Assembly (NCBI GenBank): GCA_030180135.1
Contig: CM058231.1
Coordinates: 24,679,034-24,743,033 of the forward strand
From: Orychophragmus violaceus
Lineage: Eukaryota; Streptophyta; Magnoliopsida; Brassicales; Brassicaceae
Direction of reading: 5' to 3'
DNA: 64,000 nucleotides
Positions 35,157-45,994 of the stretch are shown one piece after another. Under the pieces are notes generated by a model. That model had not been told where the DNA came from and did no database searches. It was given only the letters and a program-made list of their open reading frames with translations. Position 1 is the first letter of the stretch. The number at the start of each line of letters is the position of its first letter. Both the position numbers and the translations under genes were made by a program.

Positions 35157-36777
35157 TACTATTATTTGGGAAGTGATTTTGAGGGAATGGAGCTATCTCA
35201 TTAACTCTCATATTAAAGCTTTTTAATTATTCTTAATAAATTCATTTAACAAAAAACAATTGCACATATAATAACAAACTGTATATTCTTACGTGATATA
35301 TATCTACATATGTGTTCATTAATTAAGATTTACATAAATACATAATAGTTGATTAATTAAACAAAATTAATTAATTAACTTTATATACGTAGATAAAAGA
35401 AAAACAATTGCACATATATGATACAAACTTTTATTTGGATTCTTATGTGATATGTAGATATGTATACATATGTGTTCTTTAATTAAAACTTACATATTAA
35501 TTAATTAATTAAACACAATTAATTAATTAACTTTATATATGTAGATATATACAAATTAATATATTAAATATATATATATATAATATACTTAGCTGGTAAA
35601 TATTTATATATTTTTTAGTTATCTTATTTTTATAGATAAATTGACTATATATGTAAATATATACGAGCATCTATGATTTCACATATAAATATCTATACTA
35701 TTATTTGGGAAGTGATTTTGAGGGAATGGAGCTATCTCATTAACTCTCATATTAAAGCTTTTTAATTATTCTTAATAAATTCATTTAACAAAAAACAATT
35801 GCACATATAATAACAAACTGTATATTCTTACGTGATATATATCTACATATGTGTTCATTAATTAAGATTTACATAAATACATAATAGTTGATTAATTAAA
35901 CAAAATTAATTAATTAACTTTATATACGTAGATAAAAGAAAAACAATTGCACATATATGATACAAACTTTTATTTGGATTCTTATGTGATATGTAGATAT
36001 GTATACATATGTGTTCTTTAATTAAAACTTACATATTAATTAATTAATTAAACACAATTAATTAATTAACTTTATATATGTAGATATATACAAATTAATA
36101 TATTAAATATATATATATATATATATAATATACTTAGCTGGTAAATATTTATATATTTTTTAGTTATCTTATTTTTATAGATAAATTGACTATATATGTA
36201 AATATATACGAGCATCTATGATTTCACATATAAATATCTATACTATTATTTGGGAAGTGATTTTGAGGGAATGGAGCTATCTCATTAACTCTCATATTAA
36301 AGCTTTTTAATTATTCTTAATAAATTCATTTAACAAAAAACAATTGCACATATAATAACAAACTGTATATTCTTACGTGATATATATATATATATATACA
36401 TATGTGTTCATTAATTAAGATTTACATAAATACATAATAGTTGATTAATTAAACAAAATTAATTAATTAACTTTATATACGTAGATAAAAGAAAAACAAT
36501 TGCACATGTATGATATAAACTTTTATTTGGATTCTTATGTGATATGTAGATATGTATACATATGTGTTCGTTAATTAAAACTTACATAATAATTAATTAA
36601 TTAAACACAATTAATTAATTAACTTTATATATGTAGATATATACAAATTAATATATATTATATATATAATATACTTAGCTGGTAAATATTTATATATTTT
36701 TTAGTTATCTTATTTTTATAGATAAATTGACTATATATGTAAATATATACGAGCATCTATGATTTCACATATAAATA
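35157..36777 (+). repeat. Three tandem ~540 bp units
   Basis: Units start at 35157, 35696 and 36241 (periods 539 and 545) with TACTATTATTTGGGAAGTG. They are nearly identical, differing mainly in AT microsatellite length and a few bases. Units 2 and 3 begin with a full Helitron-like 5' terminus (TCTATACTATTA after an A). No 3' hairpin/CTAG separates the units. Confidence 0.9.
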
Positions 36778-37400
36778 TTTGAAATTTAAAATATTTTTAA
36801 CAAATAGGTTATATGGAAATTTTACTTTATCTAATAGTATAGATTATTAAGAAAATATTTTGTAGAAATTTGCAAACCTCATGTAACTGATTCACGCTTT
36901 GTTAATCCCGTGCAACTGAATTTTACAAATATATTATATAGAAATTTTACTTTATCTAATAGTACGATTATTATGAAAATATTTTATAGAATTTTAATCC
37001 CATTCGAGATATCCATCATATCATATCTATAACTTAAGTAACTAAAACAGATTCACATAAATATAACAATTTATGCACATATCTTTATATATAAAGAAAA
37101 TAACAATAGCTATTTATAAGTAATTTATTTAATAACTGCGAATAATTTTTATTAATTTACGCGATAACTATTTTTTGTTTATGTATGTCAAATCCATCTT
37201 AATGGAAGTTCAAAGTAAAGAAGTGTTCGAAATTTGGAAAACATCTGTTTACCATACATTCATGCTATAAATTTAGAATTGTTTGGATGGATATATTTTC
37301 TTCATCTTCACGAGAAACTATAAATTGAATAGCTGGTTATTCTTTATATATGCAAATATATATTATGAAATATTTCACTTTAAAAAAATATATAATATGT

Positions 37401-37402
<2 letters not shown>

Positions 37403-37461
<59 letters not shown>
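37403..37461. repeat. (AT)n microsatellite
   Basis: About 59 bp of uninterrupted AT repeat inside the inner Helitron. Confidence 0.95.
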
Positions 37462-37462
<1 letters not shown>

Positions 37463-38579
37463 TGTTCATATAATTATTCATGAGTGAATTGGCCTTGGAA
37501 GATATTTAATTTAATATGTATCTAACATGTTTTTGTTTAATGATTTATTTTTTCATCTATTTGAAATTTTTTTAACATTTAATATTTAAGAATATGTACA
37601 TATATTTCCAATTAAAAAACATAAGCAAAACCCATAAAAATAGGTCGTTAATGAAACATATTATTTATTTTATTTTCTAATGAAATAAAAAATCTTTCAT
37701 TATATTATTTTTAAGAATTATGAGTCATGAATTATAATTTTATATTATTTCATAAAAAGTAAATTAATAAAAATAAAAACATACAAGTTATACCAAAATA
37801 AAAATGGAACATATTTAATTTAAATTTAAATAAACAATATTAATTATTAAATTTAAAAAAACTTAATTTAAATATTTTCTAGCACCCCACACAAGGTGTG
37901 GGGGCAATCACCTAGTTTGTTCATTAAAAGACAAGATAAAAAAGATGAATTAACCACTGCAAAAATGTTCAAAGAACGGATTATCATGTTTCGACTTTTA
38001 TATATACTAAAATATATAAAATTTCATATATGAACATATGATTTAATATAAAAAATATTTTAAATCAAAACAATATATATTAAACTTATATTAAATAACT
38101 TTATAATGACTAATTTATTAAAATCAAAATACTGTAAAATTATTTTAAATAAAAATAACTTATTCAGTGTATTTCCGCATTGAACACATAATCATCATAA
38201 TATTCAATTTCTAAAAACTTGTGTTGAATAATTAACAAACTTATTATAAAACAAAAATATTCATTCAAATTTTATTTTTGAACAAGAAATATATATCCGC
38301 ACTGGTTAAAATCTAGTACTGCTATTATTTATCGTTCGTAATATTTGGTATGCGACAAATTTTTAACCTTCCTAAAATAAGTAGTATGGTCCGCATTTAA
38401 TTTAGTATGACAGATGTTACATGTCAAAGGCATAGAAATTAAGATTAAAGAGAGATTGTCAAAAGACATTTAGCTTTATAATAAGTTCATAAAGTCAATT
38501 ACTGCCGAATCTGTGCTTAAACTTCATATCAATGGAGTTAGTCGGTTTTATTGTGTTTGATTATGTTTTATTTTTATAA

Positions 38580-38612
38580 CTAGGTGATCGATCCGCACGC
38601 ATGTGCAGACAT
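38580..38612 (-). mobile_element. 3' end of a minus-strand Helitron
   Basis: On the minus strand TGCACATGCGTGCG forms an imperfect hairpin followed by GATCGATCAC and CTAG (38580-38583), with T as the next base. Its 5' end would lie at higher coordinates. None was identified before Copia 3 begins at 39283. Confidence 0.55.
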
Positions 38613-39282
38613 TATTCTGTTATGTAGTTAATTTATGTGTATTCTTATATTAATGTCAAGACAAAACGTGATATAATTTTTTTTTTCTATATCGAGATGG
38701 TATAAGATTTAATTTATAATTTCATATGCATATCTGAATTATTACGTTCGAATGCATAAAATAATAATTATATACTCATAGGAAACACATTGTATGCATA
38801 GAAAAACTAACAGCCATATATAAACATTCATTTTTTGTTGGATATATTTTTGTTTCATATTTGTATATTAAAAATTCCAAAAGATTATTTAAGGCATTTT
38901 TTCCACCAATAAATATGCACCACGTGCATAGAATGTTGTGTCGCTTTAAATCAGAATTTGACATGCGTATTGTTTCTTCGATAACCATCATTTCTTCTGC
39001 TTTAAATATAACCTCTACTTTAATCATTCTTCACCATACTCACTTCTTCCCTCTCTCTTGGTTCTACCGAAACTTTCATTCGTTTTCTGGCTTTTATCTT
39101 TATTCCTAGCTTAAAAATGCAGATATGTTCATCATTTTTTTTTTTTCGTATTTGTGTCGACTTCCGGAGTCATGCATGATCGAGTTCGTCGATGGAATTA
39201 TGCTCTTTTTTCTAAAGGATACCTCGTCATTAAATAAATTTGTCCTGATAGTTTCTTCCGTTTGTTGCCCTTCCCAACTTCT
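38613..39282. other. Sequence between the Helitron end and Copia 3
   Basis: It is AT-rich at first. A CT-rich stretch with short frames follows (around 39040-39280), resembling a promoter and 5' untranslated region. Copia 3 inserted at its end. No gene can be named. Confidence 0.4.
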
Positions 39283-39930
39283 TGTTGGGAATGTCCTGAA
39301 ATCTACCGTACTATCTCTAGAAAGTATGATAAGTGTCGAGATCAGACATAAGTCATAAATACTGGGTGATCATGATGACTTGCTAGAGCCCGCTCATGAT
39401 CTATAAGTTTAGGGCTTATTACCAGTATTGTATGATCCCTAAGGGTCACACACCATAGCTAACGGGAAAGTTAAAATGGAATTAATACAGTAAGATGCAA
39501 GGCATTTACTGTATTTGTACAGAGAATTGGGCCAGACAAAATACAGGCTTTTGTCTGATTTGTGTCTTGGGCTAAAAAGCCTAATAGACCATTAGTTTAA
39601 TTACTTGGGCCCATATAAGGAAGAGAACAGGCGCCTAGGGCAAGACAGATGATCTCCTGCGATTTTGAGCCTTAGCCGTCCTCTCTCTCTCTGACAATTC
39701 CAGCTTGGTCTAGCAGCCTGATCCAATAGCTTGTAAGAGTGTGGATACCTAGGAGGAGCCGGTTTCTAATCAGCTCTTGCAGATCTCGATATTCCATTGA
39801 TTAATCCGCTGCAATCATAAGGTAATGATCCTGATCTGTTTATGATTCAACTGCAAATCACCTAGATCCTAGATAATTATGTGCTAGGTTGTAACCTGAC
39901 AATTACACCATGAACACACATAATCCTTCA
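39283..39930 (+). repeat. Copia 3 5' LTR
   Basis: It starts TGTTGGGAATGTCC and ends CCTTCA. The primer site TGGTATCAGAGCC follows two bases later at 39933-39945. Confidence 0.95.
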
Positions 39931-41570
39931 AGTGGTATCAGAGCCTAGGTCGTTAGGTTTTTGCTTTTTGGATCATACTAGGTTGTTTATAAGTTTGTTG
40001 AATCGATTTTAATGAGTAAAATTGATTGAAACTTTGAAAACCTAGAAATAACAAATCGATGAGAAAGCTTGAATGAATCGTTTGTTATCTTATGTCATGA
40101 TCGCTTGAATAAAAGGTTTTGTTCAATCGATGAATTAATTATCAATCGATGTGTAAAAGGTTTTGTATTACTCGCATGTTGACCTTTTTTTAATCGCTTA
40201 TTGACTTTGTTTAATCAATCGCTTATTGACTTTGTTGTTACAATCATATAAGAATCATTTTTATCTTTGAGTGATTGGGAAAAGTCATGGTACAAGCGAA
40301 TTGGAAAAGTCGATTATTAATGTATGAGACAAACGTGTTAGGTTTGTTAATGTTCAAACGTGTTTGTCTTTTGTTATTGTCGCGATCGTTTGTTAATCAA
40401 TTGTTGAATTTATTTGATGATCATCAAAAACGTGTTTGTCTTCAATGTTCTGAATCGATTATTAATTTGGACAAGGTCAAAATCGTTTGTCTTTGAGTAA
40501 TGTCAAAAACGTGTTTGACTTTGCTTTAATGTTAATAAGAATTCGTTTGTTAACCAGGTTTGTTAATGAGTCGATTGTCGATCTGATATAAGTCAAAATC
40601 GATTGATAATTAATATAACAATCGATTTTGTTATAATTATGGTTTAAGCGGTTAACCCAGATCGCGGTTTGCTGGAAATTATTTAATACAATTGGTATTA
40701 TTTAGTTTCTGGTTAAACCGGATTTAAATTCAAAAATTGAATTTTAACCTAAACCGAAGGCTGGTCTAAGTTTGATTTGGTTGGACCAAATAATTTAGAG
40801 CTGGTCTGGTTTAGTAAATAACCAGTTGGATTTAGTAGTTAATTTGGTCTTGGACCAGAATTAATGAACCGACTCGGTTATGTCAAATTATTGGGCCAAT
40901 TGGAATTATGTGGTCTTGGGCCAAGAATTGGGCCTATAATTTGTGACCCAACCGAAAACTTTAATAAAATATTAAATTAAAAATTTCTATTTTTAGCATG
41001 TTTCTAAATTTAGAAAGTTTCTAAAATAAGTAAGTTTCCCAAAATAGTAATCTTCTATTTTTGGAAAGAAAAACCTAAAATCCTCAAAACCAATATCAAG
41101 CTTGGATGTCTTGCCCAATCTTGTCAGCTACTTAACGCTTATTCAATTACAGATATGGCTTACAGTGTGAGGTGTCTGTTTTTGCGTAAGTAAAGTAGTA
41201 TATAGTCACTAATTTCATTGGGAGTCCCAGACTTTAGTGATTATTTGACTGTAAGAGATTGGTTTCCTTGACTGGGTCATCGGGAGTCCCGGGCCTTGAG
41301 ACATCTGGTGAATTGGGCCTTGGGCCCAATCCACAACCGAGAGTTATATGGATATAACTAGCTGTGTGTATGCTTACCAAGTAAAGCTAATTCCGGGTGA
41401 CGGTCAGTGGCCCACTTTGGTTTTGGTTGAACATGGGTCTCGGAATCATTGCATTCTTATGAGGTTAAACAAAGAATTTTTGAATGCAATGCGAGTTTTC
41501 TTATAAGTTATTAAGATTACTCTTTTATGAACTAAATAACTAAAACTCTATTTATCTCTAAATTTCAGTT
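39931..41570 (+). other. Copia 3 leader
   Basis: After the primer site, about 40000-40640 is a degenerate low-complexity tract built from CGTTTGTTAAT, AATCGATT and AAAACGTGTTTG. It occupies the slot of the GATC-rich tracts in Copia 1 and Copia 2. The GGGAGTCCC pair is at 41220-41228 and 41282-41290. No coding sequence is supported. Confidence 0.8.
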
Positions 41571-42439
41571 ATGACTAGCACAAACAATCAAAACACTTTC
41601 TCGATCCGGTCTGTCCTTGAAATGGACAAACTGAACGGATCAAATTTCTTGACTTGGTCGCGGAACCTGAGGCTAGTCCTCAGGCAGGAGAGAAAGGACT
41701 ATGTCCTTGAGAGAGCTCTCCCCGTAAGGATCGGGTCCAATGCCTCTCATGCAGTATATGATGCTTGAAATAAGCATTATAATGATGCAGTAGATGTGCG
41801 TGGTCTGATATTGGTTACCATGGACTCAGATTTGCTGAAGCAATATGAGAACATGGAGTCGCCAATAGAGATGATCAGCAGCCTGAAATTGAAATTTCAG
41901 GAGCAGGTAAGAGTGGAGAGATACCAGTTGGTTAAGTCTCTCACTAGCTGCAAGCTACCAAATGATCATCCAGTGAGTCCTCATGTCAGTAAAATGATGG
42001 GTTACATTGATAACCTGAGGAAACTGGATTATCCAGTTAGCCAAGAATTGGCAACTGAGATCATTCTGCAGTCACTGCCGTCAAGCTATGATAAGTTCAT
42101 AAGGAACTATATCAAGAAAGGCTTAACGAAGACGCTGACTGAACTGCATGATATGCTCAAGACAGTTGAGCCAAACGTGAAGAGTACCATGTATAATCTC
42201 ATAATGGAGAAGGGTAGGTTTACTAAACCTAATGCTGACAAGGGTGAAGACAAAGTTGTCCAGATTTTGAATCATGGCAAGCGTGTGTCTTCTGAGCCCG
42301 AGTCAGATACCTCTTACGTTGGTAAGTGCTGCTACTGTAAAGAGACTGGGCATTGGAAGAGAGATTGCATTAAATTCATGGAAGATTATGAGGAGTTGAA
42401 GTTGATGTATGAGACTACTTCCTCAGGTATTCATGTTAT
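41571..42439 (+). pseudogene. Copia 3 gag with one stop, cut by Athila C
   Basis: The frame opens at ATG 41571 (NQNTFSIRSVLEMDKLNGSNF) and continues to the Athila C border. The only stop is TGA at 41766-41768, where the other copies have Trp. It includes the gag domain and a zinc knuckle CCYCKETGHWKRDC. Protein similarity to Copia 1 and Copia 2 gag is clear but the sequence has diverged. It is far better preserved than the pol part at 50091-52633. Confidence 0.9.
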
Positions 42440-43619
42440 TGATATACCATGGATTTTAGGGATTTTAACCATGGTATATGTGTCATTTATCGAGTCTTTT
42501 ACTATGTTTTAGAGTCTTTTCAGGTATTTATTAGGTACAAGCACATTTGGAGCATATTTGGTGATTATAGCATTTTCTGGAGCTAATTGGAGTATTTGGC
42601 CGAGAGATCAAGTTCACTGTTGATATTTCCGAGCTGCATCGATCGTCACACTTATGGCAACGATCGTTGCACCAGCGAGATGGGCCAAACGACGGTTTAA
42701 TAAAGAATGAAGAAATTGCAGTTTTGCCCAGAAGTTTCTGATATTTACAAAGAAGCCCCAATTCGTGTTTTAGGATATAAATAGAGTTTTTAAGCCATTG
42801 TTTAGGCTAAGCAGAAATAACCTAGTTCTATTCTCTTAGGAGATTTTAGGGGCTGGTTTTGTTCTCGAAAGAGACTTGATTTTGAACCCCTATTGATTAT
42901 TCTGTTTTTATGATATTTGGTTTTCTACTTATGATGTTTTCTGTTTCGATGAACATGTCTGAGTAGATCACCTGTTAGGTTGAAGGATTCTCATTAGGGA
43001 TTTCAGAGAATTACAGTTCTAATTAGTTAATAAGGATTTATATCTGCCAATTCTTTATCTAAGTTGTTCTTAATGCTTAATCTGAAGTAGCTAATCAGAA
43101 TTATGATGTTAGGTTGATTAATTCAGCGGAAGTTGGTTAATTTAACTAGAAAGAACTTAGATAAGCAATTAAACTATTCGCAAACGGAAGTTTGGTCTAG
43201 GTTAATTGTGAACATATCAAACCTGGAATTAATGCTAGTTTAATCTGTTAGTTCTCGCAAACGGAAGTTTGGTTTGCTGCACTTAGACTTAGAGAATTAT
43301 CGCAAAGGAATTTGGTTAATTCTATATCTGTGTTTTGAGTTCTAGAACAGTTATTGATTGGATCCTGATTGATTGATTGCTTGCGTTCCTGATTTCCTGA
43401 GAACTCCTGATACCTAACGCCTTGCTTCCTTGCTTACAAACTCACTTGATTCGCGTTGATATTTCGTTTACTGCTTTCACATCTGCTTCGCTTAATTTAA
43501 TCCGAATTACTAATAATCTATTGTGTGACTGAGAGTCCTCGTGGGATTCGATACCTTATATACTACGATTGCATTAACTGTGCACTTGCAGTAGAATAGG
43601 GAAAACTATACACCTATCA
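42440..43619 (+). repeat. Athila C 5' LTR
   Basis: It starts TGATATACCATGG and ends CACCTATCA. A TATAAATAG box is at 42776-42784. A CGATCG motif pair (about 42640-42680, cores 21 bp apart) lies ~100 bp upstream of it. Confidence 0.95.
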
Positions 43620-43802
43620 AGTTTTTGGCGCCGTTGCCGGGGATTCTTTGAGTTCACCGATAGATTTAGTACTAGGATTTAGACTAAGCATTCTTTTTAA
43701 TTTTCTTGTTTACTCACGTTTTTGATTTTTGGGATTTCAGGAAATCGCACTGCATCGATCGTTGCTCTCCTTGCAACGATCGACACTAGGCGATAATAAG
43801 CG
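43620..43802 (+). other. Athila C leader with primer-binding site
   Basis: TGGCGCCGTTGCCGGGGA is at 43626-43643. A pyrimidine-rich stretch ending TTTCAG lies near 43738. A CGATCG motif pair (43750-43790, cores 21 bp apart) precedes the first gag-like ATG. Confidence 0.85.
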
Positions 43803-45132
43803 ATGCTAAGATCTGAGACGTTCGGTAGGTTCCGCGCCATGGAACCTTTGATTTTGATTCAAGGTGAAAACGGCGTTCTACGAGACCAAGAGGGTCACAT
43901 ATGCAACGCAAAAGGTCAGAAAATAGATAGGGAAGGAAACCCCATCTTACCAGATTACCATGTATTGGTTGGGCAAGTAGCTGAAATGCAACATAAGATA
44001 GATGACATCCACGACATCTTACTTAGGGAGAGACAGTTCCGAGCAGAGGCAAACACTGATAAGTTTGCAGAGGTACGCTACATGGCTGGAGCCGACTCTT
44101 ACAGACATACCTTGGAACATCAGCAAAGGCAGAGTTCTAAGCACGCTCTAGGATCAGGAGACCATAATTATACTTCTAGTCTGGCATCTCCTACACAAAG
44201 GAGCAAACTGGAGATGATGTTAGAGCAAACAATTGAAAGGCAACAACAGAACTCAACTTCTTTCAGCTCGAAGCTAGAGAACCTGTACACAAATTTGAAT
44301 GAGAAATTTGAATCCTTGAGCATTCGTATAAAGCAGCTGGACACACAGATGGATCAAATTCCAAGTTCTACCCCAACAAAGGATTCTCATGAAGCTCCTG
44401 ACAACAACATCCTCACTCAGGATCATGCACAAATGGATCATGGATCATGTATTTGTGGAAGACAGAGGGGGATTCGATGTTGAATTACCAGAGCTCGAAA
44501 GCTTCGATGCACCTGACTCAGCAGAGATTGACATAGATCTTTTGACTTGGATAGTCCAGATTGAAGCAGGACCAAGCCAAGAAGAGAAATTTGAGTCTGA
44601 GACGGCTGGAATGGACCAAGAAACAGATAAACCCGAGACTACAGTTGAAACCCGAGTTGAGATGACAGCATCGATCGTTGCATCACACGCATCGATCGTT
44701 GCACCCCGAAAGGAACCGGTTTCACCCAAATCTCGAAAACCTGCTAAAGAAGGAGCCTACAAACCTCCGTTGCCATTTCCAAAAGCTCCCGTTAAAACTA
44801 AAGATGTAGCTCAGTGCACATTGGTGGTTGACAAAAAGATGGTGGTTCCACAAGAGCCTATTCTAGCATCTTCAAGGCCTAAAACTACTCATAAGCAGAA
44901 AGCCCCGAACATCAAATCTTTGCCAAAGGTAAAGCATAAAACCTCTAAGTTTAAGCCTCCTAACTCCACTGTTTTGAATAAAGGAAAGAGCGTTAAAACA
45001 CCCAAGTGTCAATCTCACCCTACATTCCTCCCGACGTTCCTTGGACGACATCATGCTGCTACTGCTTACACACCACCATGGATGATAAGGCATTCACAGA
45101 GACACTCAAAGTCTCTGTTGAAACCTCCATGA
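43803..45132 (+). pseudogene. Athila C gag derivative without the capsid core
   Basis: The N-terminal part (43803-44483) matches the Athila gag start (LILIQGENGVLRDQEGH, GQKIDREGNPILP) and its C-terminal coiled region (LENLYTNLNEKFESLSIRIKQLD). The central Retrotrans_gag domain seen in Athila A is missing. A one-base shift between 44389 and 44483 leads into a second frame (44389-45132) that is acidic, then Lys/Pro-rich, and contains a CGATCG-encoded repeat (ASIVASHASIVAP). It could be one frameshifted protein or two overlapping ones. The role is unknown. Confidence 0.7.
44667..44703. repeat. CGATCG motif pair in the Athila C gag derivative
   Basis: Two identical GCATCGATCGTTGCA motifs have cores 21 bp apart and encode the duplicated peptide ASIV. 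Confidence 0.8.
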
Positions 45133-45308
45133 GTCTGACCCCTTTCCAAAAGTCAAGCTAATGACTTAAAACAAGCGCTGAGTGGGAGGCAACCCACTGT
45201 TAGGTTTAACTATTTTTCTTTTTCATTTTTAGTGTTTTTCTTAGGATTTCACGTTTTTATTTGTCTTTACTAAGTTTTTCAGATACAGAACCAAGTCTGG
45301 AGAGGAGT

Positions 45309-45440
45309 AACGATCGTTGCTCACATGTGCAACGGTCGTTGCAATTGGTCTTAATCGAAAATTAAGGTACATGTCGCTAAACCGGAATCGATTAGATTCA
45401 ACCAGCATCGATCGTTGCTGCCATGCAACGATCGTTGCAG
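45309..45440. repeat. Two CGATCG motif pairs before the Athila C intron donor
   Basis: Core spacings are 22 bp (45309-45345) and 20 bp (45404-45440). The second pair includes the perfect 16 bp palindrome TGCAACGATCGTTGCA and ends about 10 bp before the GTAAGT. Confidence 0.75.
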
Positions 45441-45450
45441 CCACGACCAG

Positions 45451-45994
45451 GTAAGTTACCTTAAAACCCTATTTTCTATTTTTCTTCTCAAAACTCCTTT
45501 GGTCGACACTCCGAGCCTCTACCCGAAAAACACCATTTCTCCATCAAATTTCCCGTTTTCAAGTTCTATTTCACTCGTTTTTAACCGACCAATCCATTTC
45601 CTTTAGCCATATCTCAAGAAATCAAGGTAATGTTCTTCAATTTTCAAGCTTTCAGATTGGGTTTTTAGGGGTTCTAGATTGTTAGATTTTTGAGCCGAAA
45701 TTGATCAATGCATGCCCAAATAGGTATGGTTTAGGTTGCTAGATGATATATTGTTGCCGACTGTGTGATTGATTGCATGATTTGGAACGAAATTTGTTGA
45801 CTGTTGATTGCGGCCAGAATCGCCCTGCAACGATCACTGCCTTTGATGCAACGGTCGTTACTCGACGATTGTGGGGAAATGTTCGATTACACGGAATCGC
45901 CCTGCAACGATCGCTACCTTAGTGCAACGGTCGTTGCACGACGATTCAACAGAGAGTTGCCGAGACTAATTTGTTCAAACTTTCTGTTTTGCAG
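45451..45994 (+). other. Candidate intron upstream of the ATHILA ORF
   Basis: CAG/GTAAGT at 45448-45456 is a consensus 5' splice site. TTTCTGTTTTGCAG ending at 45994 is a consensus 3' splice site, directly against the ATG at 45995. The 544 bp between them are T-rich in part. An alternative donor AAG/GTAATG lies near 45627. Splicing would bring the downstream frame near an RNA 5' end. Predicted from sequence only. Confidence 0.5.
45826..45942. repeat. Two CGATCG motif pairs inside the candidate intron
   Basis: Core spacings are 21 and 20 bp (cores CGATCA/CGGTCG and CGATCG/CGGTCG). The two pairs look like a local duplication, each preceded by GAATCGCCCTG. Confidence 0.7.

Larger units (their letters stand above)
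34827..37915 (+). mobile_element. Inner non-autonomous Helitron with tandem array
   Basis: The 5' end TCTATACTATTAAA follows an A at 34826. The 3' end CTAG (37912-37915) is followed by T, giving the expected A/T insertion site without duplication. Just inside the 3' end is a perfect 8 bp hairpin stem, CCCCACAC (37885-37892) and GTGTGGGG (37896-37903). No coding sequence is present; movement would need Rep/helicase supplied in trans. Confidence 0.75.
32960..38316 (+). mobile_element. Outer non-autonomous Helitron
   Basis: The 5' end TCTATACTATTAAAACAGG follows an A at 32959. The proposed 3' end is CTAG at 38313-38316 followed by T, preceded by CCGCAC, a probable half of the usual hairpin. The interior is AT-rich with no RepHel gene. 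Shared short blocks on both sides of the inner element support an outer element continuing after 37915. The alternative is that the element starting at 32960 ends at 37915. Confidence 0.6.
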
